Source of the DNA: JBGSKY01 sp041740995 | GTDB lineage: Bacteria > Planctomycetota > Planctomycetia > Pirellulales > Pirellulaceae | Direction: 5' to 3' | NCBI GenBank assembly: GCA_041740995.1 | Contig: JBGSKY010000026.1 | Location: 17,125-81,124, forward strand | DNA length: 64,000 nt | Shown: positions 1 to 7,859 of the stretch, piece after piece | How positions within the stretch are numbered: position 1 is the first letter of the stretch | Layout of the letters: each line of letters begins with the position of its first letter | Translations under genes and position numbers: made by a program | Notes under the pieces: model-generated | Database searches by the model: none | What the model was told of the DNA's origin: nothing | The model's input: only the letters and a program-made list of their open reading frames with translations

Positions 1-671
1 AGGCCGACTGTGATCGCGAAGCTACCATGGCTTCTAACATCGACACGATGACCGCTATGTTGTTGGCGATCCCTGCAATTGATAACGATGTTTGGCGAAT
101 CGAATTCGCAAACAAGCTTGCAAGTGAGCAAGCAGAGGATGGCTCTTGGAATGCGTGCGGCCAATTGCCAATGCAGCGGCGGCCGGAGTTAGAAACACAA
201 GCAACTACGACACTGTGGGCAGTCTTGGCATTAGTGAGTGAAGGCAAGAAGTTTGACAGCGTCGCAGCGGTCAGGTTCTGCGATCAAGTTTCGGATGCGC
301 AATCCGCTGAATGGTATGCGGCGCGATTGTTAGTTTCAGAACGGCTAGAGGACAATCAATTCGAAGCCTGGCAGAGCAGCTTGTTAGAAAAACAGAACGA
401 TGATGGAGGTTGGGGCTGGATTTTGGGTGAGTCGAGTGACGCCCTAGGAACCGGTTATGCGCTTTATGCACTGGCAAAGACCGGCACAAAGTCTGAATCG
501 CTAATCGCGGCTCGTGACTATCTGCGACGCACTCAAACCAAGTCTGGTAAGTGGATTGTGCCGGGGACAAAGAAGTCGGCTAAAGGTAAAGCGACAAGCA
601 CGGCAAACGACTGGGGCACCGCCTGGGCGATCGTGGCTCTGGCCGAGGCCAAGAAAAACTTTGCCAATTGA
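1..671 (+). CDS. Squalene-hopene cyclase/prenyltransferase-type repeat protein, C-terminal part (5' truncated by window)
   Basis: The reading frame is open from base 3 with no stop before the ATG at 27, so the gene very probably starts upstream of the window. The visible 214+ residues show QW-type repeats (Q-x3-G-x-W): QAEDGSW near residue 34, QNDDGGWGW near 123 and QTKSGKW near 170, separated by hydrophobic alpha-helical stretches such as GYALYALAKTG. This is the alpha/alpha-barrel repeat of squalene-hopene cyclases and prenyltransferases. In planctomycetes many such repeat proteins are not cyclases. The catalytic DxDD segment of true hopene cyclases is not visible in this part, so enzyme activity cannot be assigned. 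It ends in TGA at 669-671, followed by about 265 bases without a gene. Confidence 0.7.
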   Translation, partial: ADCDREATMASNIDTMTAMLLAIPAIDNDVWRIEFANKLASEQAEDGSWNACGQLPMQRRPELETQATTTLWAVLALVSEGKKFDSVAAVRFCDQVSDAQSAEWYAARLLVSERLEDNQFEAWQSSLLEKQNDDGGWGWILGESSDALGTGYALYALAKTGTKSESLIAARDYLRRTQTKSGKWIVPGTKKSAKGKATSTANDWGTAWAIVALAEAKKNFAN

Positions 672-936
672 GCAAAGAAGGAACGATGGCAAGGGTCGTT
701 ATCGCAGCGGCCATGATTCAGAATTGTCGTTAACTTTTTAAGGGCATTGAAACAAGGCGCCCTCGTAGATGAGACGCGAGCCAGGAACGAGATCTCAACT
801 GCCGCTCAAGTTAGCGATCGAACTTGCTTAACGTTGCGGTGGTCTTCAGATGTTTTTAAACTAGTCGTGAATATTCGTTACGTCGGACATTTTCCGCCGT
901 AATTGGAGCAAGCACGTTGAAGTCGAGGCGGTAAGA

Positions 937-1710
937 ATGTTTTGGTTGCGAGATAAAAATTCGTTTACTTATCAGGCTGGACAATTGGCCGCCAGCTTTA
1001 ACTTATCGCAACCTCAATTCGGCATCAGCCTAAGCAGCAGCGTATCGGCGGCCGAGATGCGATTGTTTGGCGTTCGGTTTCAAGAGCCCGATCGTTTCCG
1101 CGAGCAAGACTGCTATGTCCGCCAAAATGATCTTATGGCCGTCTATCCGCAGACCTCAAAGCGGCCATTTAATGTTCACTTGCAGTATAAAATTGTAGCG
1201 AAAGGCGTTCCTGATTTTTCAATGCCGGTTGTTTGCGAAGAGGATGCTCATCTTGCTTCGGAGCCTTTGGTTATCGAGCTTTGGGTCAGCAATTACACGT
1301 TTCTATTGGATAGTTACCCACAGATTGATGTGACTGCTTTTCGAGTCGAGTCGGATTCAGCGCATCAGTTACAGCTTTGGGAAGAGGTCGACGGGCAGTT
1401 GTCGCCCATTGCAAATACGATGGCCGACGATTCGGCAATTGCTGCCGTGACGTATGGTGATGATTCCGGCGGTCCAAGTTTTGCGATCTTGTTGCACCCG
1501 ATGGATCAAGCGGACACGTCGTTCACGCTTGACCGTGATGATGACGCGTTCGCGACCGTGGTTTTGCGATTGCTGGACCGATTCATGGAAAAAGGTGTAA
1601 TCAGGCGTTGGCGAGCTCGTTTGATCGTCACGGCCGAGCGGTTAGATGAAAGCCAGTTAAGCGTTGCCTATCTTGATTTTGCAGACAGCCCACTGCCGCT
1701 GACGACCTGA
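937..1710 (+). CDS. Hypothetical protein (257 aa)
   Basis: Complete ORF starting at ATG 937. It is soluble, acidic in its middle part and has no signal peptide or membrane segment. I do not recognise a family. The composition (even hydrophobic spacing, many D/E, a tail ending in LSVAYLDFADSPLPLTT) looks like a real cytosolic protein, and its codon use matches its neighbours. It lies alone between the cyclase-repeat protein and the convergent GroES gene, 31 bases from the GroES stop. Function unknown. Confidence 0.7.
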   Translation: MFWLRDKNSFTYQAGQLAASFNLSQPQFGISLSSSVSAAEMRLFGVRFQEPDRFREQDCYVRQNDLMAVYPQTSKRPFNVHLQYKIVAKGVPDFSMPVVCEEDAHLASEPLVIELWVSNYTFLLDSYPQIDVTAFRVESDSAHQLQLWEEVDGQLSPIANTMADDSAIAAVTYGDDSGGPSFAILLHPMDQADTSFTLDRDDDAFATVVLRLLDRFMEKGVIRRWRARLIVTAERLDESQLSVAYLDFADSPLPLTT

Positions 1711-1741
1711 TCAAAGCTCTACCTCAGCTTATTAATCGTTA

Positions 1742-2074
1742 TTACTCGGCAACATCGGGTTTGGGAGGATCGCGCCGGAAGACAGCTACAACATCCTCGA
1801 CTGGAATTACAAAAAGTTGATTGTCTTGTTCCAGATCTACAGGAATGGCGTTTTTGGGATGGAATAAGATTTTGTCGTATTGGCGCAACGGCATGTCTTC
1901 GTCGTGTTCGACCTTACGACTGATGGTCACAATTCGACCGGTGATCGTTGGGATTTCTGACGCGTCGGGCAACGCAATACCGCCGCGAGTCTCGCGTTTG
2001 GGTTCATCTTTCAGCACCAGGACGCGCGGACCGATTGGCTCGACGTATTCGAAGCTCGTAGACTTTTTGGGCAT
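1742..2074 (-). CDS. groS: GroES-type co-chaperonin
   Basis: 110 aa, close to the roughly 95-100 aa of GroES with short extensions. It carries the GroES beta-barrel signature: IGPRVLVLKDEPKRETRGGIALPD at residues 13-36 corresponds to the PLxDRVLVK...KTxGGIxLP stretch including the mobile loop, and the C-terminal FVIPVEDVVAVF matches the terminal VxxxDILAxx strand. GroES caps the GroEL cage during ATP-driven protein folding in the cytosol. No groEL lies next to it. Planctomycetes often carry several dispersed GroES copies, so this may be a specialised paralog. No CIRCE inverted repeat is visible upstream. It is divergent from the L25 operon. Confidence 0.88.
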   Translation of the reverse strand: MPKKSTSFEYVEPIGPRVLVLKDEPKRETRGGIALPDASEIPTITGRIVTISRKVEHDEDMPLRQYDKILFHPKNAIPVDLEQDNQLFVIPVEDVVAVFRRDPPKPDVAE

Positions 2075-2442
2075 CTTGAATTGCGTTTGGCGATCACTTC
2101 AGGAGATAGTCAGAATATTTGAATGCGTCAGTTTACGCATGTTCGGACGGAGTAACCATGCGGATTAGCTATAAAATTGTTTAACCTGCAGTTGTTTCGA
2201 ACGGTTGGAGTCGACTTTAAGATACAAATCGTCAGCGAAATTGAGGTCTGAACGCACGTTTTGGACTTGAAAAGCTTCTTTGATTTGTCATACTTCGCGG
2301 TTTGAGAAGTCAAGCCGCGATAATCTTTGTAAAAACGTGGGCGATTGCTAACTACAGGCATTTGTGACTTCGTTCGAATTCGAGAAATCTGACAAATACA
2401 AGAAGTATTAGGCGTCTCATAAGCGTCTACTGAGTGATTTAA
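2075..2442. other. Divergent intergenic region between groES-like gene and L25 operon
   Basis: This 368-base stretch is A+T-richer than its flanks and must hold the divergent promoters of the GroES gene (minus) and the L25-Pth-S6-SSB-L9 operon (plus). No clear sigma-70 hexamer pair, riboswitch or CIRCE element could be picked by eye. The short ORF frames crossing it show no protein-like composition. Confidence 0.4.
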
Positions 2443-3060
2443 ATGATTGAGACAATTGAAGTTGAGAAGCGTGATTTGGTGGGCTCCTGGGCAGTTCGAA
2501 AGCTGCGTTCGCAAGGGCTTGTGCCAGCGATCTTGTACGGTCACGGCGAGGAAAACGTTTGCTTGGCCGTTAAGCGAGAAACGGTTACCGGCTTAGTTCG
2601 CCATGGCGCGCGAATGGTCGCTTTGACTGGCGCGATCAGCGAAACTGCTTTGCTTCGCGACGTTCAGTGGGATACTTATGGCTCGGACGTAATTCACATA
2701 GATTTTGCTAGAGTTGCTCAATCGGAGACAGTCCAGGTCACTTTGCCTGTTCACATGCATGGTGAGGCTCCAGGCGTCAGCGGCGATGCTCAATTGCGAT
2801 TCATTACGCATGAATTGACTGTCGAATGTTCCGCTGGGTCAATTCCGGAATTTATCACCGTTGAAGTTGGGCAGTTGCAGCGAGGTCAAGCGATCCATGT
2901 TTCTGAGATGAAATTGCCTGCCGGAATGAAAGCCATAACACCTGGCAACATTGTGGTTGTCCAGATTGTAGTTGCGACCGCCAAAGATGAAGATGCGGCC
3001 GTTTTGACTGGCAGCGAACCTGAATTGATTCGCCGCGAGAAGGCCGAAGCTGACGAGTAA
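2443..3060 (+). CDS. rplY: 50S ribosomal protein L25 (TL5/Ctc form)
   Basis: 205 aa, the long two-domain CTC/TL5 form. The N-terminal domain (residues 1-95) has the EVEKRDLVGS...LRSQGLVPAILYG pattern of 5S-rRNA-binding L25, and DVQWDTYGSDVIHIDFARV matches the conserved L25 end motif. The beta-rich C-terminal domain (96-190) contains VTLPVHMHGEAPGV, typical of TL5. It binds 5S rRNA in the central protuberance of the large subunit. It is the first gene of a tight operon with Pth, S6, SSB and L9, an order common in planctomycetes and related to general-stress ctc-pth operons elsewhere. Confidence 0.92.
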   Translation: MIETIEVEKRDLVGSWAVRKLRSQGLVPAILYGHGEENVCLAVKRETVTGLVRHGARMVALTGAISETALLRDVQWDTYGSDVIHIDFARVAQSETVQVTLPVHMHGEAPGVSGDAQLRFITHELTVECSAGSIPEFITVEVGQLQRGQAIHVSEMKLPAGMKAITPGNIVVVQIVVATAKDEDAAVLTGSEPELIRREKAEADE

Positions 3061-3067
3061 TGGATCG

Positions 3068-3676
3068 ATGTCGGCAGCGGTGAGCACGATGGGCTTGTTT
3101 GAAGGAACGGTCGTCAAAATTATTGTTGGTCTGGGGAATATCGGTCAGAAGTACGAATGTACCCGGCACAACGTTGGTTTTGAAGTGCTTGATGAATTGA
3201 AAAAAAGGCTCTCCTTGGAGCCTCAACAGAAAAAGTTTGATGGGAAGTATGTCAAGTTTCGGGTTGCCGAATGCAGTGCAATTTTACTGTGGCCTGAAAC
3301 TTACATGAACAATAGCGGTCGCTCGGTAGCGGCAGCAGCGAAGTTTTTTAAGACGCCTTTGGACTCGGTTTTGTTAGTTTGCGACGACTTGTCACTGCCG
3401 ACTGGTAAGTTGCGGATGCGAAAAAGTGGTTCTAGTGGTGGGCAAAAAGGTTTGAAGGATACGATCGATCAATTGGGCAGCCAGGATTTTCCTCGCTTGA
3501 GAATTGGGATCGGTGAAGCGCCTGGGAATTGGGAAACGGCCGATTACGTGCTGGGCAAGTTTTCCAAAAGCGAACGAACAACGATGGATTTGGCGATCAT
3601 TCGATCGGCCGACGCGATTTTGTGTTGGTTGAACGAAGGAATCGATTCTGCTATGAATAACTTTAATCGCGATTAA
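3068..3676 (+). CDS. pth: Peptidyl-tRNA hydrolase
   Basis: Pth releases tRNA from prematurely dropped peptidyl-tRNA. The motif KIIVGLGNIGQKYECTRHNVGF holds the conserved GLGNPG-like loop and the catalytic His of (T)RHNVG. Further family motifs are PETYMNNSG, VCDDLSLPTGKLRMRKSGSSGGQKGLK (the DDLDLPxGxxRxRxxGSxGGHNG equivalent) and RLRIGIG. Q replaces the usual H in the GGHNG segment (GGQKG here). The length of about 200 aa is normal. ATG 3068 gives a 7-base gap to the L25 stop; ATG 3089, preceded by GGTGAG, is an equally good start and places the core KIIVGLGN closer to the N-terminus. Confidence 0.92.
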   Translation: MSAAVSTMGLFEGTVVKIIVGLGNIGQKYECTRHNVGFEVLDELKKRLSLEPQQKKFDGKYVKFRVAECSAILLWPETYMNNSGRSVAAAAKFFKTPLDSVLLVCDDLSLPTGKLRMRKSGSSGGQKGLKDTIDQLGSQDFPRLRIGIGEAPGNWETADYVLGKFSKSERTTMDLAIIRSADAILCWLNEGIDSAMNNFNRD

Positions 3677-3708
3677 ACCGCACAATTTTCACTTTAGGGG
3701 AATGACCG

Positions 3709-4131
3709 TTGACTACCGGAGTTTACGAAGGCTTTTATCTCTTCGATTCAAATCGCTATGCTCGCGATCCAAACAGCGTTTCTAGCGCTATTCAAGATGC
3801 GATCACTGCGCTAGGTGGCGAAATTCTCGTCAGTCGTTTGTGGGCTGAGCAGAAGCTTGCTTACCAAATTAATGGTCACCAAAAAGGCACTTACTGGCTG
3901 ATCTATTTCAAGCTGCCTACTTTGAAACTGACCGAACTAAATCGAGACTGCCAATTGAACGAGTCGCTAATGCGATGGCTTTTCACCCGATGCGATGATC
4001 GTTTGGTGGATGCATTGGTTTCACACGCTCAAGGCATCGTGCCGCACCGAGATACCGAAGACAAGAAACCGGTCGCGGTTGGCGTTGAAGACTCAGACGA
4101 TGATGAGTCTGACGAAGAAACGGACGAGTAA
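3709..4131 (+). CDS. rpsF: 30S ribosomal protein S6, TTG start
   Basis: 140 aa. The N-terminus VYEGFYLFDSNRYARDP matches the first strand of S6 (YExxxIxxP), and GTYWLIYFKLPTLKLTELNRDCQLNESLMRWLFTR matches the conserved G-x-Y-x-L-x-F...LNE-x-(I/V)-x-R-x2 segment. S6 binds the central domain of 16S rRNA, normally as a pair with S18. The only start giving a normal N-terminus is TTG 3709, supported by an AGGGG Shine-Dalgarno eight bases upstream. The acidic tail (DSDDDESDEETDE) is longer than in E. coli. S18 (rpsR) is not in this operon. Confidence 0.92.
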   Translation: MTTGVYEGFYLFDSNRYARDPNSVSSAIQDAITALGGEILVSRLWAEQKLAYQINGHQKGTYWLIYFKLPTLKLTELNRDCQLNESLMRWLFTRCDDRLVDALVSHAQGIVPHRDTEDKKPVAVGVEDSDDDESDEETDE

Positions 4132-4255
4132 ACTTTGCTTTATCGGCTCGAAGTCGATGATTTTAAGAGATTGTCTGGTCGTTCGGACGGCTAGGTGTGA
4201 AGCGTAGGTTCAAGGCTGAACGGCAAACTGACATTGTTCCTCAAGGCTCTCCAAC

Positions 4256-4708
4256 ATGGCCAGCTACAACCGCGTTGTTTTGATCGGCAATGTGACTCGT
4301 GATATCGAATTGAAATATCTGCCGTCCGGCATGGCGGTAACAGATGTTGGTTTGGCCGTGAATGATCGACGGAAAAATGCGAGTGGCGAGTGGGTTGATG
4401 ATCCACTTTATATTGACATTACTATGTTCGGTCGTACCGCAGAAATCGCTGGTGAATACCTCACGAAAGGCTCGCCGGTATTTGTTGAGGGGCGACTGAA
4501 ACTTGATACTTGGGAAAAAGAAGGCCAAAAGCGTTCGAAAATCCATGTGATTTGCGACCGGATGCAATTGCTGGGTTCTCGAGGCGAGAGTGCAGGGACA
4601 CCGCGGCCTAGGTCTAACGTTGTAGCATCTAGCAACAGCGGACCAAAACCGGTATCATCCGACGACAGCGGCGGCGATTTTTATCAAGAAGAAAACATTC
4701 CCTTCTAA
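4256..4708 (+). CDS. ssb: Single-stranded DNA-binding protein
   Basis: 150 aa. The OB fold starts with ASYNRVVLIGNVTRDIELKYLPSG, followed by the WVDDPLYIDITMFGRTAEIAGEYLTKGSPVFVEGRL segment, all diagnostic of bacterial SSB. A disordered Ser/Gly/Pro linker follows, then the acidic tip EENIPF, which is the docking peptide for replication and repair partners. SSB protects single-stranded DNA in replication, recombination and repair. It lies between S6 and L9, as in many bacterial rpsF-ssb loci. The gap of about 125 bases from S6 is larger than the other spacings in the operon. Confidence 0.95.
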   Translation: MASYNRVVLIGNVTRDIELKYLPSGMAVTDVGLAVNDRRKNASGEWVDDPLYIDITMFGRTAEIAGEYLTKGSPVFVEGRLKLDTWEKEGQKRSKIHVICDRMQLLGSRGESAGTPRPRSNVVASSNSGPKPVSSDDSGGDFYQEENIPF

Positions 4709-4834
4709 GCTGAAGAACGTTCGGTTCCTGCAGTTTTCACAACCTGTAGGATTGTTACTGCTTTAGAAGTTAAATTGAACTTACATAACGACTCAATTGC
4801 GGGTCGAGAAATTGATTTTTTAGGATTTGAGCTG

Positions 4835-5356
4835 ATGGCTATCGCAGACCGAAAGAAAAAAGTACGACACTTCACTCGCCTGCCTCGTGGTGAAAATGGC
4901 GGAATTGAATTAATGCTCATTCAACGAGTTGAGCACCTGGGCAAGAGTGGCGATGTGGTTCAAGTTCGACCAGGTTTTGCCAATAACTATTTGCTGCCTG
5001 AGGGACTAGCAATAGTGGCAACTGATCATCACAAGCGGATGATTGATAAGCACAAGGCGAAGCTTAACGAATTGGAAGTCAAACGCATTGCTGATCTTCG
5101 AGCGATGGGTGAAGAAATTAGCAAGCAATCGATCAATGTCGAAGCGAACGCTAATGATGAAGGTCACCTTTATGGTAGCGTTGGTGCGCCGGAGATCGTT
5201 TCAGCTTTGAAGCAAGCTGGTATCATGAATATCTCGGAAATGCAGATTAAGTTGCCCGGACCGCTGAAAGAGTTGGGGCTCTACACTGTCAAGGTGCAAT
5301 TGCACAGCGAAATTGAGACCGATCTTAAAGTTTGGGTTGTGCCGACGGCCAGCTAA
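4835..5356 (+). CDS. rplI: 50S ribosomal protein L9
   Basis: 173 aa from ATG 4835. The N-terminal L9 domain is IQRVEHLGKSGDVVQVRPGFANNYLLPEGLA, the long connecting helix follows (KRMIDKHKAKLNELE...), and the C-terminal domain has EGHLYGSVGAPEIVSAL and LKELGLYTVKVQLH. It binds domain V of 23S rRNA. Compared with E. coli L9, which starts at MQVILL, there is an extra basic segment of about 26 residues (ADRKKKVRHFTRLPRGENGG) before the domain, as in planctomycete L9s, which supports 4835 over ATG 4913. It is the last protein gene of the operon, 25 bases before tRNA-Leu. Confidence 0.93.
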   Translation: MAIADRKKKVRHFTRLPRGENGGIELMLIQRVEHLGKSGDVVQVRPGFANNYLLPEGLAIVATDHHKRMIDKHKAKLNELEVKRIADLRAMGEEISKQSINVEANANDEGHLYGSVGAPEIVSALKQAGIMNISEMQIKLPGPLKELGLYTVKVQLHSEIETDLKVWVVPTAS

Positions 5357-5381
5357 ATGGCGGATAGCAAATTTTAAACTT

Positions 5382-5464
5382 GGGGCTGTGGCGGAACTGG
5401 CAGACGCGCTAGATTTAGGATCTTGTGTCCAAAAGACGTGCAGGTTCGATTCCTGTCAGCCCCA
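5382..5464 (+). tRNA. tRNA-Leu (anticodon TAG)
   Basis: Class II tRNA of 83 nt without encoded CCA. The acceptor stem GGGGCTG (5382-5388) pairs with CAGCCCC (5457-5463), with discriminator A at 5464. The D arm, a long variable arm (GTC-CAAAA-GAC) and the T arm (GCAGG-TTCGATT-CCTGT) fold as expected. The anticodon loop TTTAGGA gives TAG, reading CUA/CUN leucine codons. The anticodon stem CTAGA/TCTTG has one T-T mismatch at the second pair. The gene directly follows rplI and is followed by a strong terminator. Confidence 0.95.
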
Positions 5465-5471
5465 TAAACGA

Positions 5472-5508
5472 GAGGATTTCGGCTCTTTTGCAGCCGAAAT
5501 CCTCTTTT
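5472..5508 (+). terminator. Rho-independent terminator after tRNA-Leu
   Basis: A perfect 13-bp stem: GAGGATTTCGGCT (5472-5484) pairs with AGCCGAAATCCTC (5492-5504) around a 7-nt loop, followed by TTTT and a T-rich run. It lies 8 bases beyond the tRNA-Leu 3' end and ends the L25-to-tRNA transcription unit. The glycosyltransferase gene starts 25 bases further on. Confidence 0.85.
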
Positions 5509-5532
5509 CGTTTCATTTCCAAAGGTTCCTCG

Positions 5533-6687
5533 ATGCGAATCGATATGCTAATCACGGAATTGGACGTCGGCGGGGCAGAAAATTGCTTTACTGCTTTAGC
5601 CAAATCGCTTGTCAAAAAGAGCCATAAGGTTCGTGTAATTGTGCTCGGCGAAGAGCCTCGAAGCGAACGAAATCGACTGCATTTAGAATTGATTACTAGC
5701 GGTGTCGAGTTGCATTTTCTGCGATGCAAGAGTTCGATTGACTTCTTCCGTGCCAAACGCGGAATTATGCAACTTGTTAGAGGCGATCGCCCGGAAGTTG
5801 CGTTGTCGTTTTTGTTTCATGCAAATCTCTTGACCGCGTTATGTTATTCCGCCGCAGCGATCCCTTTCGTAGTAGGCGTTCGAGTCGCCGACCCTTCAGT
5901 TTGGCGAGCTTGGTTGAGCAAATGGATCTATAGAAAAAGCACCAAAATTATATGTGTGAGTCAGTCGGTTGCAGATCATGTCGTTAACGAGGAATCCGCG
6001 CCTGTCGGCAAGATAGTTGTCGTGACCAACGGAATTGAGATTTCCGAAGAGATTGACGCGAAAACTGAAAAGGATGGTTTGCAGGTCGATGAGGCGCTTG
6101 AACGCAATTGCGTTAAACAACCTTTCTTAATCTACGTAGGCCGATACGCTTCGCAAAAACAAATCGAATTGCTTTTCGAGTTACCAAAGAAGCTTACTGT
6201 TGCGGGACTTTTGCAACAAATCGTGATGGTCGGCGATGGAGTTTTGAAGGATCAAGTGTCGCAATCGGCGGCTCAACATCCGGGACGGCTCATTGATCTT
6301 GGGCGGCGAGACGATGTTCTCTCGCTAATTTCGAGGGCTCAAATGCTGGTTCTCCCAAGTTGTTATGAAGGGATGCCAAACGTTATCCTGGAAGCGATGG
6401 CTAGTCGAAAAGCAGTTGCTTGCATGAACGTTGAAGGAGTTATGGAACTGCTTGGCGAGAGAGCCAACGAACAGATTGCTTCTGACAATGCGTCTGCGAC
6501 ATGGTTTGCGTTGGTCGAACGGCTGGCCGCTGCTCCACAGCTTTGCCAGGAGCTGGGGGCGGCAAACTTCGAGCGTTGTAAGATTCACTTTGCGATTGAA
6601 GACAAAATGCTAGCGTATGAGCGAGTTCTTTTTGAGATTATCGAGGGCGATGCCAAAACTTCGACATCTGCGAGCGAACGGCTTTGA
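5533..6687 (+). CDS. Glycosyltransferase family 4 (GT-B fold)
   Basis: 384 aa from ATG 5533; the frame stays open further upstream, but only through the tRNA and terminator. The N-terminal half starts RIDMLITELDVGGAENCFTALAKSL, the GGAE acceptor-side motif of GT4 enzymes. The C-terminal half holds PFLIYVGRYASQKQIE and the donor-site motif LVLPSCYEGMPNVILEAMASRKAV with the paired glutamates of E-x7-E type. It transfers a sugar from a nucleotide donor, probably to a cell-surface glycan or lipid. The acceptor is unknown. Its stop overlaps the possible TTG start of the next gene, an LptF/LptG-family permease, which suits a role in envelope glycoconjugate assembly. Confidence 0.88.
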   Translation: MRIDMLITELDVGGAENCFTALAKSLVKKSHKVRVIVLGEEPRSERNRLHLELITSGVELHFLRCKSSIDFFRAKRGIMQLVRGDRPEVALSFLFHANLLTALCYSAAAIPFVVGVRVADPSVWRAWLSKWIYRKSTKIICVSQSVADHVVNEESAPVGKIVVVTNGIEISEEIDAKTEKDGLQVDEALERNCVKQPFLIYVGRYASQKQIELLFELPKKLTVAGLLQQIVMVGDGVLKDQVSQSAAQHPGRLIDLGRRDDVLSLISRAQMLVLPSCYEGMPNVILEAMASRKAVACMNVEGVMELLGERANEQIASDNASATWFALVERLAAAPQLCQELGAANFERCKIHFAIEDKMLAYERVLFEIIEGDAKTSTSASERL

Positions 6688-6719
6688 CGCAAACGCGTTC
6701 TAGCGGTTACAACCCAGCT

Positions 6720-7859
6720 ATGACCCGGGTTGACCAATACATACTGTTTCTGTTTTTGCGAGTCTTCAGTATCTGTTTCGTTTCGATGACAGGGTTGATG
6801 ATCGTCGTTCATTTGTTCACAAATTTGGACGACTTAATAGACGCGGGAAAAACTGTAGGAAGTCTTCCGTCGGTTTTGATTGGATATTACGGGCCGTTTA
6901 CGCTGAGTTTATTTACGAGGCTTTGCCCCCTCTTTGCTTTGATGGCGATGCTATTTGCCGTTACGTGGCTGAAAAGAACAAATGAGCTTACGGCACTGAT
7001 GGCTGCAGGGATACCAAAAGGCCGCGTTTTGAGATTTCCTTTGATCGCGATGGTTGGTTTGGTAAGCTTGTCGACAGGGATTCGCGAATTTGTAATTCCG
7101 CATTACCAGGATGTCTTAAGCAAGACGCCACAGGATTTAAGTGGCGAGAACTACCGAGCCTTACGCCCGGCCCTTGATCCGCTGACGGGAATACTGATTG
7201 CAGGTCATCACATCGAGCTACTGAACCAGCAAATCATTCGCCCCATCTTTCGTTTGTCAGGGCCCGCCGCGATACTCGGACCACAGATATCGGCAGAAAC
7301 TGCCAAATACGAACCAGCCAACGATACCCACCCGGCTGGCTATTTGATTAGTGGCGTGACAACTACGATCAATGTCGATAAAGCGGCATCGTTTATGGTC
7401 AATGGCGTGCCCGTCGTGCATACGCCATCTAGTTCCTCTTGGCTGGAGCCAGATCAACTTTTTCTGACATCTTCAGTTCAGTTCTTTCTGCTGCAAGGCG
7501 GATCGTCATGGGGGCAATATGATTCGGTGTGGAGTATCGTTCGTCGATTGCACGCTCAACCTTCATTTTACGGACCTGACGTCCATGTCAAAATTCACTC
7601 ACGATTGACGCAATCCATCGCGGATGTTTCGCTGATCTTCTTTGGCTTGCCTGTGGTTTTACGTCGGACCGACCGGCATTTATTCTGGTTAGCCGCGGGA
7701 ACGACCAGTAGCATTGTCTTTTTTACGGTCTTTAGCCTAGGGATTCAAACCTTCGCCGCTAACAGCCAAACTGTCCCGCCATTTATAGGTGCTTGGTTGC
7801 CGCTCTTAGTCCTCGCTCCGATCGCTTGGGCGCGAGCTAAAGTTGCAATGTTAAGCTGA
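6720..7859 (+). CDS. LptF/LptG (YjgP/YjgQ) family permease
   Basis: 379 aa from ATG 6720; a TTG at 6684 overlapping the previous stop is an alternative. The N-terminus MTRVDQYILFLFLRVFSICFVSMTGL is the typical LptF/G start, with two or three membrane helices (about 10-30, 55-80 and 95-115), a periplasmic beta-jellyroll (about 130-270) and three C-terminal helices from about 290. The segment LTALMAAGIPKGRV is the coupling helix region that contacts the LptB ATPase. The family extracts lipopolysaccharide from the inner membrane. Only one paralog is seen here. It converges with the CbiX gene, overlapping it by nine bases. Confidence 0.85.
   Translation: MTRVDQYILFLFLRVFSICFVSMTGLMIVVHLFTNLDDLIDAGKTVGSLPSVLIGYYGPFTLSLFTRLCPLFALMAMLFAVTWLKRTNELTALMAAGIPKGRVLRFPLIAMVGLVSLSTGIREFVIPHYQDVLSKTPQDLSGENYRALRPALDPLTGILIAGHHIELLNQQIIRPIFRLSGPAAILGPQISAETAKYEPANDTHPAGYLISGVTTTINVDKAASFMVNGVPVVHTPSSSSWLEPDQLFLTSSVQFFLLQGGSSWGQYDSVWSIVRRLHAQPSFYGPDVHVKIHSRLTQSIADVSLIFFGLPVVLRRTDRHLFWLAAGTTSSIVFFTVFSLGIQTFAANSQTVPPFIGAWLPLLVLAPIAWARAKVAMLS

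Noticed and set aside
2075..2442. CIRCE heat-shock operator before the groES-like gene
   Set aside because: The 9-bp inverted TTAGCACTC pattern with nine-base spacing is not present.
5313..5627. 104-codon plus-strand frame crossing the end of rplI, tRNA-Leu and terminator
   Set aside because: It runs through a tRNA gene and a terminator and overlaps the glycosyltransferase; composition is not protein-like.
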